Origin: Providencia alcalifaciens
GTDB lineage: Bacteria; Pseudomonadota; Gammaproteobacteria; Enterobacterales; Enterobacteriaceae
Length of the DNA stretch: 64,000 bases
Assembly: GCA_025961275.1 (NCBI GenBank)
Contig: JAOQNJ010000001.1
Location: forward strand, 4,361,353-4,425,352
Reading direction: 5' to 3'
Below are positions 45,169-54,220 of this stretch, one piece after another. Both the position numbers and the translations under genes were made by a program. The notes beneath the pieces were generated by a model that had not been told where the DNA came from, searched no databases, and worked only from the letters and a program-made list of their open reading frames with translations. Positions within the stretch are counted from its first letter, which is position 1. Each line of letters starts with the position of its first letter.

Positions 45169-45621
45169 ATGTACTTAAAATTGATTGGCGAAAAACAAGG
45201 TTTAATTTCAAAAGGATGTGGAAGTGAAGATTCAATTGGGAACAAATTTCAAATCAATCATGAGGATGAGATATTAGCTCTTCAACTATCGGAAGGTACA
45301 GCGAGAAGCCAGAATATGAACCATCATCCAATTAGTTTTGTAAAAATGACAGATAAATCAACACCTTTACTTTTAGTCGCAAACTCACATAATGAGAAAC
45401 TAAGTTTAGAATTTAGCTTTTATAGAACTTCCAAAAATGGTTCTCTTGAAAAATATTTAGTCGCGAAAATAAATGAGGTATATATTATTAATCGTAATGT
45501 TTTATTTCCACATTCGATAAAAAATAACCATCTACAACCTGAAGAGTCTATTACGATTATATACCGAGATATTCCGTATAATCATATAATGGCAGGAATA
45601 TCAGGTTATAGCATTTGTTAA
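45169..45621 (+). CDS. hcp: Hcp-family type VI secretion tube protein
   Basis: About 150 residues of the Hcp subfamily with the signature YLKLIGEKQGLISKGCGSEDSIGNKF at the start (shown in part: QGLISKGCGS, SIGNKFQ) and EFSFYRTSKNGSLEKYL in the middle. Hcp hexamers stack into the T6SS tube and carry effectors. There is no C-terminal toxin extension. No other T6SS structural gene is in the window, so it would be an orphan Hcp serving a distant apparatus. The in-frame start at 45148 is possible, but 45169 gives the family N-terminus. Convergent with the broken gene pair at 45656-46787. Confidence 0.88.
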   Translation: MYLKLIGEKQGLISKGCGSEDSIGNKFQINHEDEILALQLSEGTARSQNMNHHPISFVKMTDKSTPLLLVANSHNEKLSLEFSFYRTSKNGSLEKYLVAKINEVYIINRNVLFPHSIKNNHLQPEESITIIYRDIPYNHIMAGISGYSIC

Positions 45622-45655
45622 AAATTTAAAACTTAATGAGGTTTTTTTCTGATTT

Positions 45656-45868
45656 CTATTTTTCTTTTTTACTTCGTAAAATCATGCTCGCGATAAAGTA
45701 AAATAAAAATAAAAATAAAAATAAAAACAAGAATAAGTTATCATGATAAAGACCTGTTTTTTCTATTAAGTTAGTGGTTACCATAGATAAAACAGTGGAA
45801 ACGATTAATAAAATTACAATGCTAAAATCATCAAAAAGTTGTTTAATAATATCAAAGATAAAATTCAT
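45656..45868 (-). CDS. Small membrane protein with Phe-Leu repeat
   Basis: A 70-residue protein with two predicted membrane helices (about 12-33 and 43-64). The second contains a run of alternating Phe and Leu encoded by a hexanucleotide repeat (45700-45728). Its ATG overlaps the stop of the upstream gene by four bases, so translation is coupled. Small two-helix proteins next to a T6SS gene can be immunity proteins to membrane-acting toxins; here that is only a suggestion. No family recognised. Confidence 0.6.
   Translation of the reverse strand: MNFIFDIIKQLFDDFSIVILLIVSTVLSMVTTNLIEKTGLYHDNLFLFLFLFLFLFYFIASMILRSKKEK
45700..45728 (+). repeat. Hexanucleotide tandem repeat (AAAATA)n
   Basis: Nearly five units of AAAATA lie inside the 70-residue membrane protein gene and encode its Phe-Leu run. 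Being a multiple of three, changes in copy number would alter helix length without changing the frame. Confidence 0.8.
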
Positions 45869-46787
45869 TTACTTATTCCTTTCAATGAATTAGTCAAATT
45901 AGAATAAAGATTATCAAGTACAAACTTGTTGTCTGAAAGGGAAACGAGATCTAATATAGGGTCAGTATAGGATTGAATAAAATAATAAAGCATATCTAAA
46001 TTAGCCTCTCTTAATTTAGCATGTAAAATTGGATGTTTTCTTCTTAGCTCATTTGAAGCCATTGACATTCGTTCGATTGTTCCATAAATACTGCCAAATA
46101 AAAACACTCGTCCAATAGAGTTACCTAAAACACTGGCTTTTGTTAAATAATTGGTAATATTAATAGCAATTAAATTTGATAGGGTAAATGCAAGTGTATC
46201 TTTAACAACCATTTTCGCCATGATTTTCTCAATAGGATTTTGAGGACTTTCATATGAAAAATTAATAATTTCAGATGAGCGATGTTTTAATTTATTAGAA
46301 GTATGTTCTAAAGAAAAAAAGTTATTGATTTTTTGATTAAACTCTTCTTTAACTGCAGAAATAATAGATGAATCATCTATAAATCCATTGTCAACCAGAA
46401 CCTTAACAATTATTTTTAATTTTGATTGATAGGAACTATCAAATATAAACTTAAATATTATACCTATAGCATCTCTTATTATTTCGTTATATTTATTAGG
46501 TGCATCTATGACTCTTAGTAATAGTATGGCTATTTGTCGCTCTTCATCATTAAAAGCGTTTCTAACAGCCGTTCTGATAGGAATCAAATTATGGTCTAAA
46601 TCTCTTTGAAAGAGAAGTCCAATTTTACTAGGGCCATTGTATAGGTTCTTAAAATGCCACGCCTTGCAGCAAGATATAAATCTTCTAAAACCTCAGCAGA
46701 TAAATTAGCAGCATCATCAGTAAATTGCATCCATTGATCCGCATTCTTAGAGCGATAAATCCAACCTTCATCAAAATCATCCATCAT
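45865..46787 (-). pseudogene. Unknown ~306-residue protein, frameshifted, next to hcp
   Basis: The frame from ATG 46787 (ribosome site AAGGGA) encodes MMDDFDEGWIYRSKNADQ... and stops at 46596. The adjacent frame ending at 45865 begins without a good start. Shifting once near 46664-46665, by restoring one A in GCAAGG, joins them as YLAAKAWHFKNLYNGPSKIG then LLFQRDLDHNLIPIRTAV, a smooth protein of about 306 residues. It is mostly helical, with a hydrophobic stretch around TLAFTLSNLIAINITNYL. I recognise no family. It is coupled to the small membrane protein gene downstream and converges on hcp, so an effector-immunity pair is conceivable. Confidence 0.6.
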
Positions 46788-46910
46788 GCTTATATTCCCT
46801 TCATTTATCGCAAGCGTTAGATTATTAATTTCATGAGCATTATAAATTTCACTTAGGCTATTTGCAACCTAAACCCTGTTATGATCAATCTTTGCACCTA
46901 GCCATTGATT

Positions 46911-47267
46911 TTACAAGGTACGCAGAATTCGCGCACGAATAAGAATATACATCACAGATGAGTCTTCATTTTTAGAATTAGAATCAAATAAACAACCGAT
47001 TAAAGGTATATCGGAAGCCCTGGTGTTGATGTCGAAGAATCAACCGCATTATGCTGAATTAAACCGCTTATTAACAGCGTATCACCGTCTTTAAGTTGAA
47101 CGGTTGTATGTTGTCCAGAACAGCCTGATCTATGCGTAAAACTGACACCTAAGTATTTTTCGTATTTAAAAATATCGGAAGCCTGTAGCCACCGTGGGTT
47201 ATCTGCTTTTTTATCGAAATTTGCAATCAATCGCTTACCTATAACTGGAATTATTTTGGGTCTAGAT
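46911..47267 (-). pseudogene. Secretin C-terminal fragment, frameshifted
   Basis: About 115 codons. RPKIIPVIGKRLIANFDKKA, then TVQLKDGDTLLISGLIQ, then STPGLP and, in the next frame, IPLIGCLFDSNSKN...YILIRARIL. This follows the end of a bacterial secretin, the outer-membrane pore of type II/III secretion or type IV pili, with its LISGL...(K/D)IPLIG.LF motif. One missing base after the CCG codon near 47018 separates IPLIG from the preceding frame. The N-terminal ~400 residues are absent and no other secretion gene is near, so this is a relic. Confidence 0.6.
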
Positions 47268-47370
47268 CAACGAATAAAAAACTATTAATACATAGTTTGA
47301 TTTGTGATATTAAAATTTAATTAAAAATAGACATAATCATAGAATGATTGATCGATGTATAAGGATGACT

Positions 47371-48012
47371 ATGTCCGTTGACTTATCCTCCACTATAAAT
47401 TCCCCCAAATTAGATGATGTAGTGAGCGCTATTCCATCTGACTTGTTAACACACTTTGCCAGTCTTACTATCGAAAATGGCTTGGCTCCGATAAGTGACA
47501 TATTGATTGATGCTTCACTGATTGCACCACAAGGAAAAACATTGTGGCTTAGCAATATGCATACAGAACCTTTTGCCATAGCAAATGTGCTATCGACGTG
47601 TAAAAACCAAGAGGCACAATTTAGATTATTTACGGATCCTATTGAGCTGAAAGGAACATTTTATTATCTCGCTCCAGTCCTGTGTGAAAATAGATCTTTG
47701 ATAGCGATTGTGGCTTTTGCTTCTCAGATCATAAATAGTACGGTTTTGCTCGCATTAACGCATTCGATTGGTCGTGAAATTAGCGAAAAAATAAAGCGCC
47801 ATCTGTATTTGCAAAATCTTGCTTTTGAAAATGAGCACCATTCTGAGCGGCGTGAGCTTAATATTCAACAAGTTGAAAAAGCAGCAATAATTGAAGCTGC
47901 TAAAGTCTGTTGTGGAAAAATCCAAGAAATGCATCAAGTTCTAAATATGGGAAGAACAACACTTTGGCGCAAACTAAAGCAATATGACATAAATATAAAA
48001 GCGTACAAATAA
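47371..48012 (+). CDS. DhaR-like regulator lacking the AAA+ domain
   Basis: A 213-residue protein. The N-terminal ~150 residues form a GAF-like sensor domain. The last ~50 residues are a Fis-type helix-turn-helix matching the end of DhaR (VEKAAIIEAAKVCCGKIQEM, MGRTTLWRKLKQYDI). DhaR of E. coli (639 residues) has PAS and sigma-54 AAA+ domains between these; they are absent here. It could still bind DNA and effector but could not open sigma-54 promoters. The start at 47371 follows AAGGA by 5 bases. Convergent with an orphan dhaM gene, which supports a former dha locus. Confidence 0.72.
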   Translation: MSVDLSSTINSPKLDDVVSAIPSDLLTHFASLTIENGLAPISDILIDASLIAPQGKTLWLSNMHTEPFAIANVLSTCKNQEAQFRLFTDPIELKGTFYYLAPVLCENRSLIAIVAFASQIINSTVLLALTHSIGREISEKIKRHLYLQNLAFENEHHSERRELNIQQVEKAAIIEAAKVCCGKIQEMHQVLNMGRTTLWRKLKQYDINIKAYK

Positions 48013-48019
48013 TCGGTAA

Positions 48020-48050
48020 TCCCTTTCGTTAATAGGAAAGGGAATTTATG
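48020..48050. terminator. Hairpin between dhaR-like and dhaM genes
   Basis: TCCCTTTC at 48020-48027 pairs perfectly with GAAAGGGA at 48036-48043 around GTTAATAG. It lies between two convergent genes and probably serves both. Confidence 0.6.
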
Positions 48051-48054
48051 GTAT

Positions 48055-49485
48055 CTAATTGACTGTTAAAGAGGCATCTTCAATAGACAGGATAAGTTTT
48101 GTTTGAGCCGGGATCTCACGGATCTTCTCGCCAAGGTCAACTAGCATTGGGATCCCCATTTTGGCGGCAATAATACTGGTATGTGAGCAAGGTGAACCTT
48201 TCGCGAGAGCAATTCCAGCTATCATTGAGTTTTGGATGCGAACTAATTCAGATGGGCCAAGGTTATCACTTAGAATAATAGTAGGTTCAACTAATGTTAA
48301 AGTCTGCGCGGTGACTGATGATAATGATAACAGTAGCTGTTTTTTTAGATCGTCAATGTCGATAAACCGTGCTTGTAGGTAAGCATCATCTAACTGTTGA
48401 TATTGCTCTGACATTTCATTGAATACTGCCAAAATTGCAGCATAGGCAGTTCTATCTTCTTTCTCAATTTTTTGTTTCACCGAATCAATGATGTCATCAT
48501 CATCTAATAATAAGCTATGACCCCGAAAAATGTCAGCAATACTTTGTCCATATTGTTCAGCAAGGGAGTTCGCCAATGTATTAAGTTGCGATTTTAATTG
48601 CTCAAGAGCTTGAGTTGCTATGGTCATTTCATTTTGACTGCTGTGGTGTGAAGGCTCAATCAATTCAATGTCTGATGGCCAATGGTATGCAAGACCTGTA
48701 ACTGTGGGGATATATGCCGCTTTTCCTGTAAAGGAGGCATGGCTTGTTAAGCTAACATTATCCCCAAAATTCTGTTGAGCTAATTGTTCGAAGGCCGCTA
48801 TTGCGGCTTGGCTATCTGAACCTTCGGCAATCAAAGTGATTTTGTCGTCCTTCTTAACTTGTAATAGTGCAATTTTGTTCATGCTTTTGGCATCAGCCTG
48901 TTTTTCACCATTATGTAATTCAAGTTTTGCGTTAAAGCGAGAAAGTTGTGATGCAAGTTTTGCAGCGGGTCGGATATGAAGCCCTGCTGGGTTTCGTACT
49001 ATCCAGTGTGTTTTTATCGCTGCTTCTGAAAAAGCGCTATGTTCAATTTCTTTTTTAGGCGTGACAATAACGTTGTCATTGAGTTGCTGTTGCTTAGCCT
49101 GTAACGCTTCGCGGGCCTCTGCTAAAACGGTATCAATTGAAGCGCCACCAGAAGCTGCCGCGGTAATAGCAATAGTACCTTCTACAAGAGGTGCACTACA
49201 CAAGTAAACTTTTTCTGCCAAGGTTGGATCTATTAAATCAAGTGCGGTTTCTGCGCTAAGCAACGCACTACCTAAATCCATCAATAAAATAATATCGGAA
49301 GCGTCAGATAACGCTTCGATTGCTTCCATCACTTTGACTGCATCTGTACCAATAGGATGTGCTTCATCATCAACCCCTGCAGCGGCGATTATCTGGCAAT
49401 TTTGTTTATTTTGCATTTGTTCCGCTAATTGGAGTAACCCATCTGCAAGCATTTTGCTGTGAGAAACAATAATGAGACCAATCAT
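48055..49485 (-). CDS. dhaM: PTS-dependent dihydroxyacetone kinase subunit DhaM
   Basis: A 476-residue multidomain phosphotransferase. An EIIA-mannose-like DhaM domain (1-~135, phospho-His9 in IIVSHSKML) is followed by an HPr domain (~155-240, NPAGLHIRPAAKLAS with its His). The third part is an N-terminal EI-like domain (~265-476, GSPCSHTSIIAAKMGIP with its His). DhaM relays phosphate from PEP to the ADP held by DhaL, which DhaK uses on dihydroxyacetone. All three phospho-His are present and the length equals E. coli DhaM (472). dhaK and dhaL are not next to it, which is unusual. Confidence 0.93.
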   Translation of the reverse strand: MIGLIIVSHSKMLADGLLQLAEQMQNKQNCQIIAAAGVDDEAHPIGTDAVKVMEAIEALSDASDIILLMDLGSALLSAETALDLIDPTLAEKVYLCSAPLVEGTIAITAAASGGASIDTVLAEAREALQAKQQQLNDNVIVTPKKEIEHSAFSEAAIKTHWIVRNPAGLHIRPAAKLASQLSRFNAKLELHNGEKQADAKSMNKIALLQVKKDDKITLIAEGSDSQAAIAAFEQLAQQNFGDNVSLTSHASFTGKAAYIPTVTGLAYHWPSDIELIEPSHHSSQNEMTIATQALEQLKSQLNTLANSLAEQYGQSIADIFRGHSLLLDDDDIIDSVKQKIEKEDRTAYAAILAVFNEMSEQYQQLDDAYLQARFIDIDDLKKQLLLSLSSVTAQTLTLVEPTIILSDNLGPSELVRIQNSMIAGIALAKGSPCSHTSIIAAKMGIPMLVDLGEKIREIPAQTKLILSIEDASLTVN

Positions 49486-50324
49486 TTACCTCTCCTTTAT
49501 CAAGTATTAGGATTAATAATCCACCATACTTCAAGTTATCGCTGAGTACTATCAACGACTCAATTCAATCACAAACATTTATCTTATGTGAGTATTTATT
49601 CATCAGAATAGCTTCGCTATTCGTGTAGTTGCAACTTAAATTAATTTGGATATAGATAATTGGTATAGTTTGATATTAGGAGATTTTACAAAATATAGAG
49701 AGTGCTTTTACTGATATTCAACAATAAACATGAAAGGAATATTCACAAAGTAAGTAATTTATATTGGTGATCATATATATTTTCTATTTTGCAATCTTGA
49801 GGTTAAATGTTATTTATATTTAACTTATATCTGACATTTTAATTGTTTTAGAGCGAGATAATAAAATAAGATCAAATGAAGTTAGGGGAGGGGACAACTA
49901 ATTATTTGATGTTTATATCCTGATCTTGAAGTAATTTTTTGCATTCATAATAGTTGTTAAGGAAAGGAGCTTCACAATGTCATAACGTTATTTTAAAGTT
50001 AATGCAATAAAACAATGACATAATTGAAACTAATGAGCAGCGCAAGTTACATATTACATATAAAATAGTCACGTTACGAATACAATAATTTAGCTTAATT
50101 AAACATAAGATATAACTAGATGAGGCTGGCACATTTAAAATTAACATGTGGCAGCCTAGGTCAATAATCTAGCCATATAAGTTAACTATAGCTTGTTTTA
50201 ACTGTAAAATTTTTAACATTCAAAGTAAAACCATATTAAATAGTTAAAATTTCTGATGTTTTAATGATGAAGAACCAAATCAATAACTTTTACAGTAATA
50301 TTGGCAGTCCATGTCCGATGTACC
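49486..50324. other. Long gene-free region upstream of dhaM
   Basis: About 840 bases where dhaK and dhaL would be expected. The left part (49526-49650) holds fragments of the short intergenic repeat (ATACTTCAAGTT and, inverted, TTGCAACTTAAATTAA). The rest is AT-rich with stops in all frames and no recognisable remnant of dha genes or RNA. Confidence 0.45.
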
Positions 50325-50954
50325 CTATAAATTTCTAGAATATGTATTTATATACTCATACTCTTGTATTAATTGTGGTAAGGATTTAATACCGAGTTTT
50401 GTATAAATATTCGAACGATGAACCTCGACAGTTCTTGGTGAAAGCTCCAGTATTTCAGCAGTTTCCTTGCTTGTATTACCTTTAATAATCATATCCATAA
50501 CTTCTTTTTCTCGATTCGAAAGGCGATCAAACTTATCCGTTAAGTAAGTGTATTTTTTGTACTCTTCATACACATTAATAAAGTGATCTGTTGCATTACT
50601 AATCGCATATGCAACATCTGAATCTTTAAAAGGAAATGAAAAGAAATCGAATGCACCTGATTTGAAGCTCTCACGACAAAGCTCTACAGAAGGTTTTTCT
50701 GATAGAACAATAAAAGGGAGAATGCCAAATGAACCATTGATATTATTTAACCTATCAAAATGGTTAGTTTCACTGTTTAAGAATATTAATACACACTCCT
50801 TTGCTCCTTCTTCTTTAGGGTAAGTATAATTACTTGTAAATACATCTTCATCATTGTAGAACTTAAAATTGAAACCAAAAGAATCCATCATAAGTTTCAG
50901 TTTATTCTTAATGACATTATCACTTTCTATGATTATGTGAATGGTGTTATTCAT
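50325..50954 (-). CDS. LuxR-type regulator with degenerate receiver domain
   Basis: About 209 residues. The N-terminal ~125 have the fold pattern of a response-regulator receiver, but the expected phospho-Asp at the end of strand 3 (VLIFLNSETNHF) is replaced, so phosphorylation is unlikely. The C-terminal LuxR helix-turn-helix is complete (LSNREKEVMDMIIKGNTSKE, SPRTVEVHRSNIYTKLGI). It probably works as a phosphorylation-independent or ligand-gated regulator. I start at ATG 50954, seven bases after AGGAG. No sensor kinase gene is near; large free regions flank it on both sides. Confidence 0.82.
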   Translation of the reverse strand: MNNTIHIIIESDNVIKNKLKLMMDSFGFNFKFYNDEDVFTSNYTYPKEEGAKECVLIFLNSETNHFDRLNNINGSFGILPFIVLSEKPSVELCRESFKSGAFDFFSFPFKDSDVAYAISNATDHFINVYEEYKKYTYLTDKFDRLSNREKEVMDMIIKGNTSKETAEILELSPRTVEVHRSNIYTKLGIKSLPQLIQEYEYINTYSRNL

Positions 50955-51425
50955 CACCATACTCCTATTTACACTGATTTGATATTCAAATAAATTTGAT
51001 TAAATATTTGGAGGCAAACAGCAAACTAAGCTGCAGGTAATATTTTCTTACTAATTTTTTGTTTTATTATTAATGATATTTCAGACCTTAATTTATATTA
51101 AATTTTACAGCCAGTTAAATTTAATATAAAAATAGAGATTATGGTTAAAGTTTGTGTCAGTAAGTAAGAAATAATTAATACGCATTGAATGATGTATGTG
51201 TATTTACTTATTTTAGTTTGTTTTATTCGATCTTTTATAAAAAATTCTTATATAACTAAATGATAATATCGTAAAAGAGTAATCATAAAAAGTATTAATA
51301 GTACATTTTAATTCAATTTCTTTTGTAATGATAACTTAAGTTTACATTTGCCTTAATAGATGATTTTTATCTCTATCGTGTTAGAATTTTCATTCAACTT
51401 CTTATAGGCTGAGTGGAAATACTTA
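50955..51425. other. Intergenic region between LuxR regulator and cscR
   Basis: About 470 very AT-rich bases between two divergent regulator genes. Both promoters must lie here. No ORF, hairpin or known operator stands out. Confidence 0.4.
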
Positions 51426-52421
51426 ATGGCTTCTTTAAAAGATGTGGCTAGACTTGCTAATGTTTCATTAATGACAGTTTCAAGAGCTATCAATAATCCT
51501 GAGCTTCTGAAGCCTGAAACATTGAAGCAGGTACAGCAAGCCATTGAAACCCTAAACTATGTCCCCGATTTTTCAGCTCGTAAAATTCGAGGTAAAGGAT
51601 CAAAAATATTCACCGTCGGTGTCCTAGCGCTTGATACTGCGACAACGCCTTACTCAGTTGAGATCATTCTTTCCATCGAACAAACTGCAAGGCAATTTGG
51701 GTGGAGCAGTTTTGTTGTTAATATCACATCAACTGAAGACAGTGAGCGTGCTGTTCGACAATTATTATCTCAGCGACCTGATGGCATCATCTATACAACA
51801 ATGGGACTAAGAGAGGTTTCTATTCCCGAGCGACTACATAAAAGTCATTTAGTGCTCGCAAATTGCATTGATACCTCAAAAAATTTTCCTGCTTATATTC
51901 CCGATGATTACAATGGCCAATATGGTGCAATTTGTCGATTGATCGAAAAAGGCTACCGTAAGCCATTATGTTTATATATCCCAGAAGAGACATTAGCAGG
52001 AAAAACACGCCGAGAAGCTGTCGAATCAGCGTGGAATTCTGCTAAGCTTCCCAAAGAAGCCTTAAGGCAATATCACCTTGATTGGGGTGATGAGCATTAT
52101 CTTGATGTGATTGGCCTAATCAATTCACATTGTGATAATGGCAAGCCTGACTTTGATGTTGTTGTTTGTGGTAATGACCGCATCGCCTTTTTAGCGTATC
52201 AAGTTCTGCTTTCTAAGGGGCTGCGCATTCCTGACGATGTTGCCGTGCTAGGGTATGATAATATGATTGGTGTGGGGGAGTTGTTCTACCCGCCACTCAG
52301 TACAGTCGTATTACCGCACTATCAACTTGGCCAGCAAGCGGCATTACATATCATTGAGCAGAGAAAAAATACCGGTACTCAATATGTTCCTTGTAATCTA
52401 CTTGAAAGGTCATCAATTTAA
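51426..52421 (+). CDS. cscR: Sucrose operon repressor CscR (LacI family)
   Basis: A 331-residue repressor very close to E. coli CscR. The LacI helix-turn-helix is at 1-25 (MASLKDVARLANVSLMTVSR), the hinge near 50-58 and the periplasmic-binding-protein-like core at 60-325 (DTATTPYSVEIILSIEQTA, PDFDVVVCGNDRIAFLAYQV). It should repress the neighbouring sucrose genes until sucrose or fructose binds. Its gene is convergent with cscA, separated by a hairpin terminator. A LacI-type palindrome lies between cscA and cscK at 54093-54104. Confidence 0.93.
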   Translation: MASLKDVARLANVSLMTVSRAINNPELLKPETLKQVQQAIETLNYVPDFSARKIRGKGSKIFTVGVLALDTATTPYSVEIILSIEQTARQFGWSSFVVNITSTEDSERAVRQLLSQRPDGIIYTTMGLREVSIPERLHKSHLVLANCIDTSKNFPAYIPDDYNGQYGAICRLIEKGYRKPLCLYIPEETLAGKTRREAVESAWNSAKLPKEALRQYHLDWGDEHYLDVIGLINSHCDNGKPDFDVVVCGNDRIAFLAYQVLLSKGLRIPDDVAVLGYDNMIGVGELFYPPLSTVVLPHYQLGQQAALHIIEQRKNTGTQYVPCNLLERSSI

Positions 52422-52426
52422 TTACA

Positions 52427-52459
52427 TTAAGGATCGCTTTTTAAGAAAACGATCCTTAA
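52427..52459. terminator. Bidirectional terminator between cscR and cscA
   Basis: TTAAGGATCG at 52427-52436 pairs perfectly with CGATCCTTAA at 52450-52459, with T- and A-rich flanks on both sides. It lies between two convergent genes. Confidence 0.75.
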
Positions 52460-52469
52460 AATTAATGTG

Positions 52470-53927
52470 TTATTCCACTGATTTATTCAATGGCCACACC
52501 ACTCCTTTGAGCAATTTTGCACTTTGGTTAATCGCAAATAGTGTTAATGCTCGTTCACTCGCTTGTGGATAAATTCGGCTGGTAAAACATTGTTCACCAT
52601 CGTTGATAAACACTTCTAAGCTTGATTTATCAATAAAGGCGCGAATTTTAAGATGTCGAGTTTGAGGCAATGGAGTACTGCGATAATCACTTATCACGTG
52701 TTCAGAATAATGGCGAGATAATGTGAGTTGTTGAGTCTGACCATCAACAAAAAATTCGACCCCGTTACCTATTGCAAAACCGAATTTCTCCGCTGGGCTC
52801 TGCTGTAAATCCCAGATTAATTCAATTTCACATGCAGTTGCATCATCATGCAAAGTGATAGCTTGGTTTTTTACGAGTACTGTTGGCTTAATTTCAATCG
52901 CTTTTTGGCGTAATGATGTAAGTTCTCTGATTGGGTTAACCAATACTTTACCTTGATCATTCAAGGTAAGTTCTCTTGGTAGAGTGAAGCAACCTGCCCA
53001 ACCATCGACTTTTGACGGCATATTACTCTCCCACATATCCATCCACGCAATTGCAATTCGGCGGCCATCTGCAGCTAAGAATGTTTGGGGTGCATAAAAA
53101 TCATGGCCGAAATCGATCTCAGTGAATTGATTGGTGATCTCATAAGACTGATTAGGGGACCAATTACCAACAAGATAACCATTTTGGAAACGATTTCGAT
53201 ACTGGTGTCCTTGTGGTTTTTTTCCTTGTGGCGAAAACAGTGTGACAAATTGTTCGCCTAAAGGGAAAAAGTCTGGGCATTCCCACATATAAACGTTTTT
53301 ATCATCTGTTTTGGCAAGCACTTGATATTCTTCAGGCCAATGTAAAAGATCGCTACTGCTAAATAATAGAATCTGTCCTTGATCCAAGCTATCTCTTGCT
53401 CCAACTACCATCCACCAACGAGCATCTTGATACCAAACTTTAGGATCACGGAAGTGCATGTAGCCTTTAGGTGATGGAATGATCACACCTTTTTTCTCAA
53501 AATTAATTCCATCTTCACTAATCGCAAGACATTGAGCTTGGTAGATTTGACTGTCATCCCCTTCGCCACCTAACCAAATATGACCCGTATAGAATAGGTA
53601 CAATTTACCCTCATGGCTTATTGCTGATCCTGAAAAGCAGCCATCACGGTCATATTCATCACCGGGTACAAGCGCGATAGGCTGGTGTTGCCAGTTGACC
53701 ATATCTTTACTTGTTGCATGTCCCCAGTGCATTGGTCCCCAATCAGAGCTGAAAGGGTGATGTTGGTAGAATGCATGATAAAGTCCGTCATGATAAATCA
53801 GCCCATTAGGGTCATTTAGCCAACCGGCATAGGTGGCAAGGTGATATTCAGGATAAAATTGTTTGTTGAGTGATTGTCTTGCTGTCTCAAGGGCGGTAGA
53901 TGCCAGGTCAATGCGCTGTTTCATCAT
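52470..53927 (-). CDS. cscA: Sucrose hydrolase CscA (GH32 invertase)
   Basis: A 485-residue GH32 five-bladed beta-propeller invertase that splits cytoplasmic sucrose into glucose and fructose. The catalytic triad is visible: Asp in GWLNDPNGLIY (nucleophile), Asp in HFRDPKVW (RDP motif) and Glu in YMWECPDFFPLG. The C-terminal beta-sandwich is complete. It is closest to E. coli CscA (477). Divergent from cscK with a shared promoter region containing a LacI-type operator. Confidence 0.95.
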   Translation of the reverse strand: MMKQRIDLASTALETARQSLNKQFYPEYHLATYAGWLNDPNGLIYHDGLYHAFYQHHPFSSDWGPMHWGHATSKDMVNWQHQPIALVPGDEYDRDGCFSGSAISHEGKLYLFYTGHIWLGGEGDDSQIYQAQCLAISEDGINFEKKGVIIPSPKGYMHFRDPKVWYQDARWWMVVGARDSLDQGQILLFSSSDLLHWPEEYQVLAKTDDKNVYMWECPDFFPLGEQFVTLFSPQGKKPQGHQYRNRFQNGYLVGNWSPNQSYEITNQFTEIDFGHDFYAPQTFLAADGRRIAIAWMDMWESNMPSKVDGWAGCFTLPRELTLNDQGKVLVNPIRELTSLRQKAIEIKPTVLVKNQAITLHDDATACEIELIWDLQQSPAEKFGFAIGNGVEFFVDGQTQQLTLSRHYSEHVISDYRSTPLPQTRHLKIRAFIDKSSLEVFINDGEQCFTSRIYPQASERALTLFAINQSAKLLKGVVWPLNKSVE

Positions 53928-54092
53928 GGTTCCTTTTGTTACAGATTAGTTTTGAATTTAGCTAAGAATTTTCAATCTTTAAGAAATACAATCTATTAGA
54001 AGATCTAATACTAATTCAACTTACCGTTAATCGGATGGTGTGATATAACGCGTGCGTTGATATCGGTTTTTAATTATACTCCATACTATTAT

Positions 54093-54104
54093 GTTAACGT
54101 TAAC
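54093..54104. promoter_or_regulatory. Putative CscR operator
   Basis: GTTAACGTTAAC is a perfect 12-base palindrome with the central CG typical of LacI-family operators. It is placed between the divergent cscA and cscK starts, about 115 bases before cscK. A weaker related site (TTACCGTTAA) lies at 54022-54031. Confidence 0.55.
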
Positions 54105-54220
54105 AGTGCAACATTATCTAGTGATAATTTTCTTTAATTATAATTGTTGCTAATCTATGCACATACGCATAATTCGAGTTGTTGGGTGCTAAACAGTGAA
54201 AGGTTGGAAAAGGAAAAATT

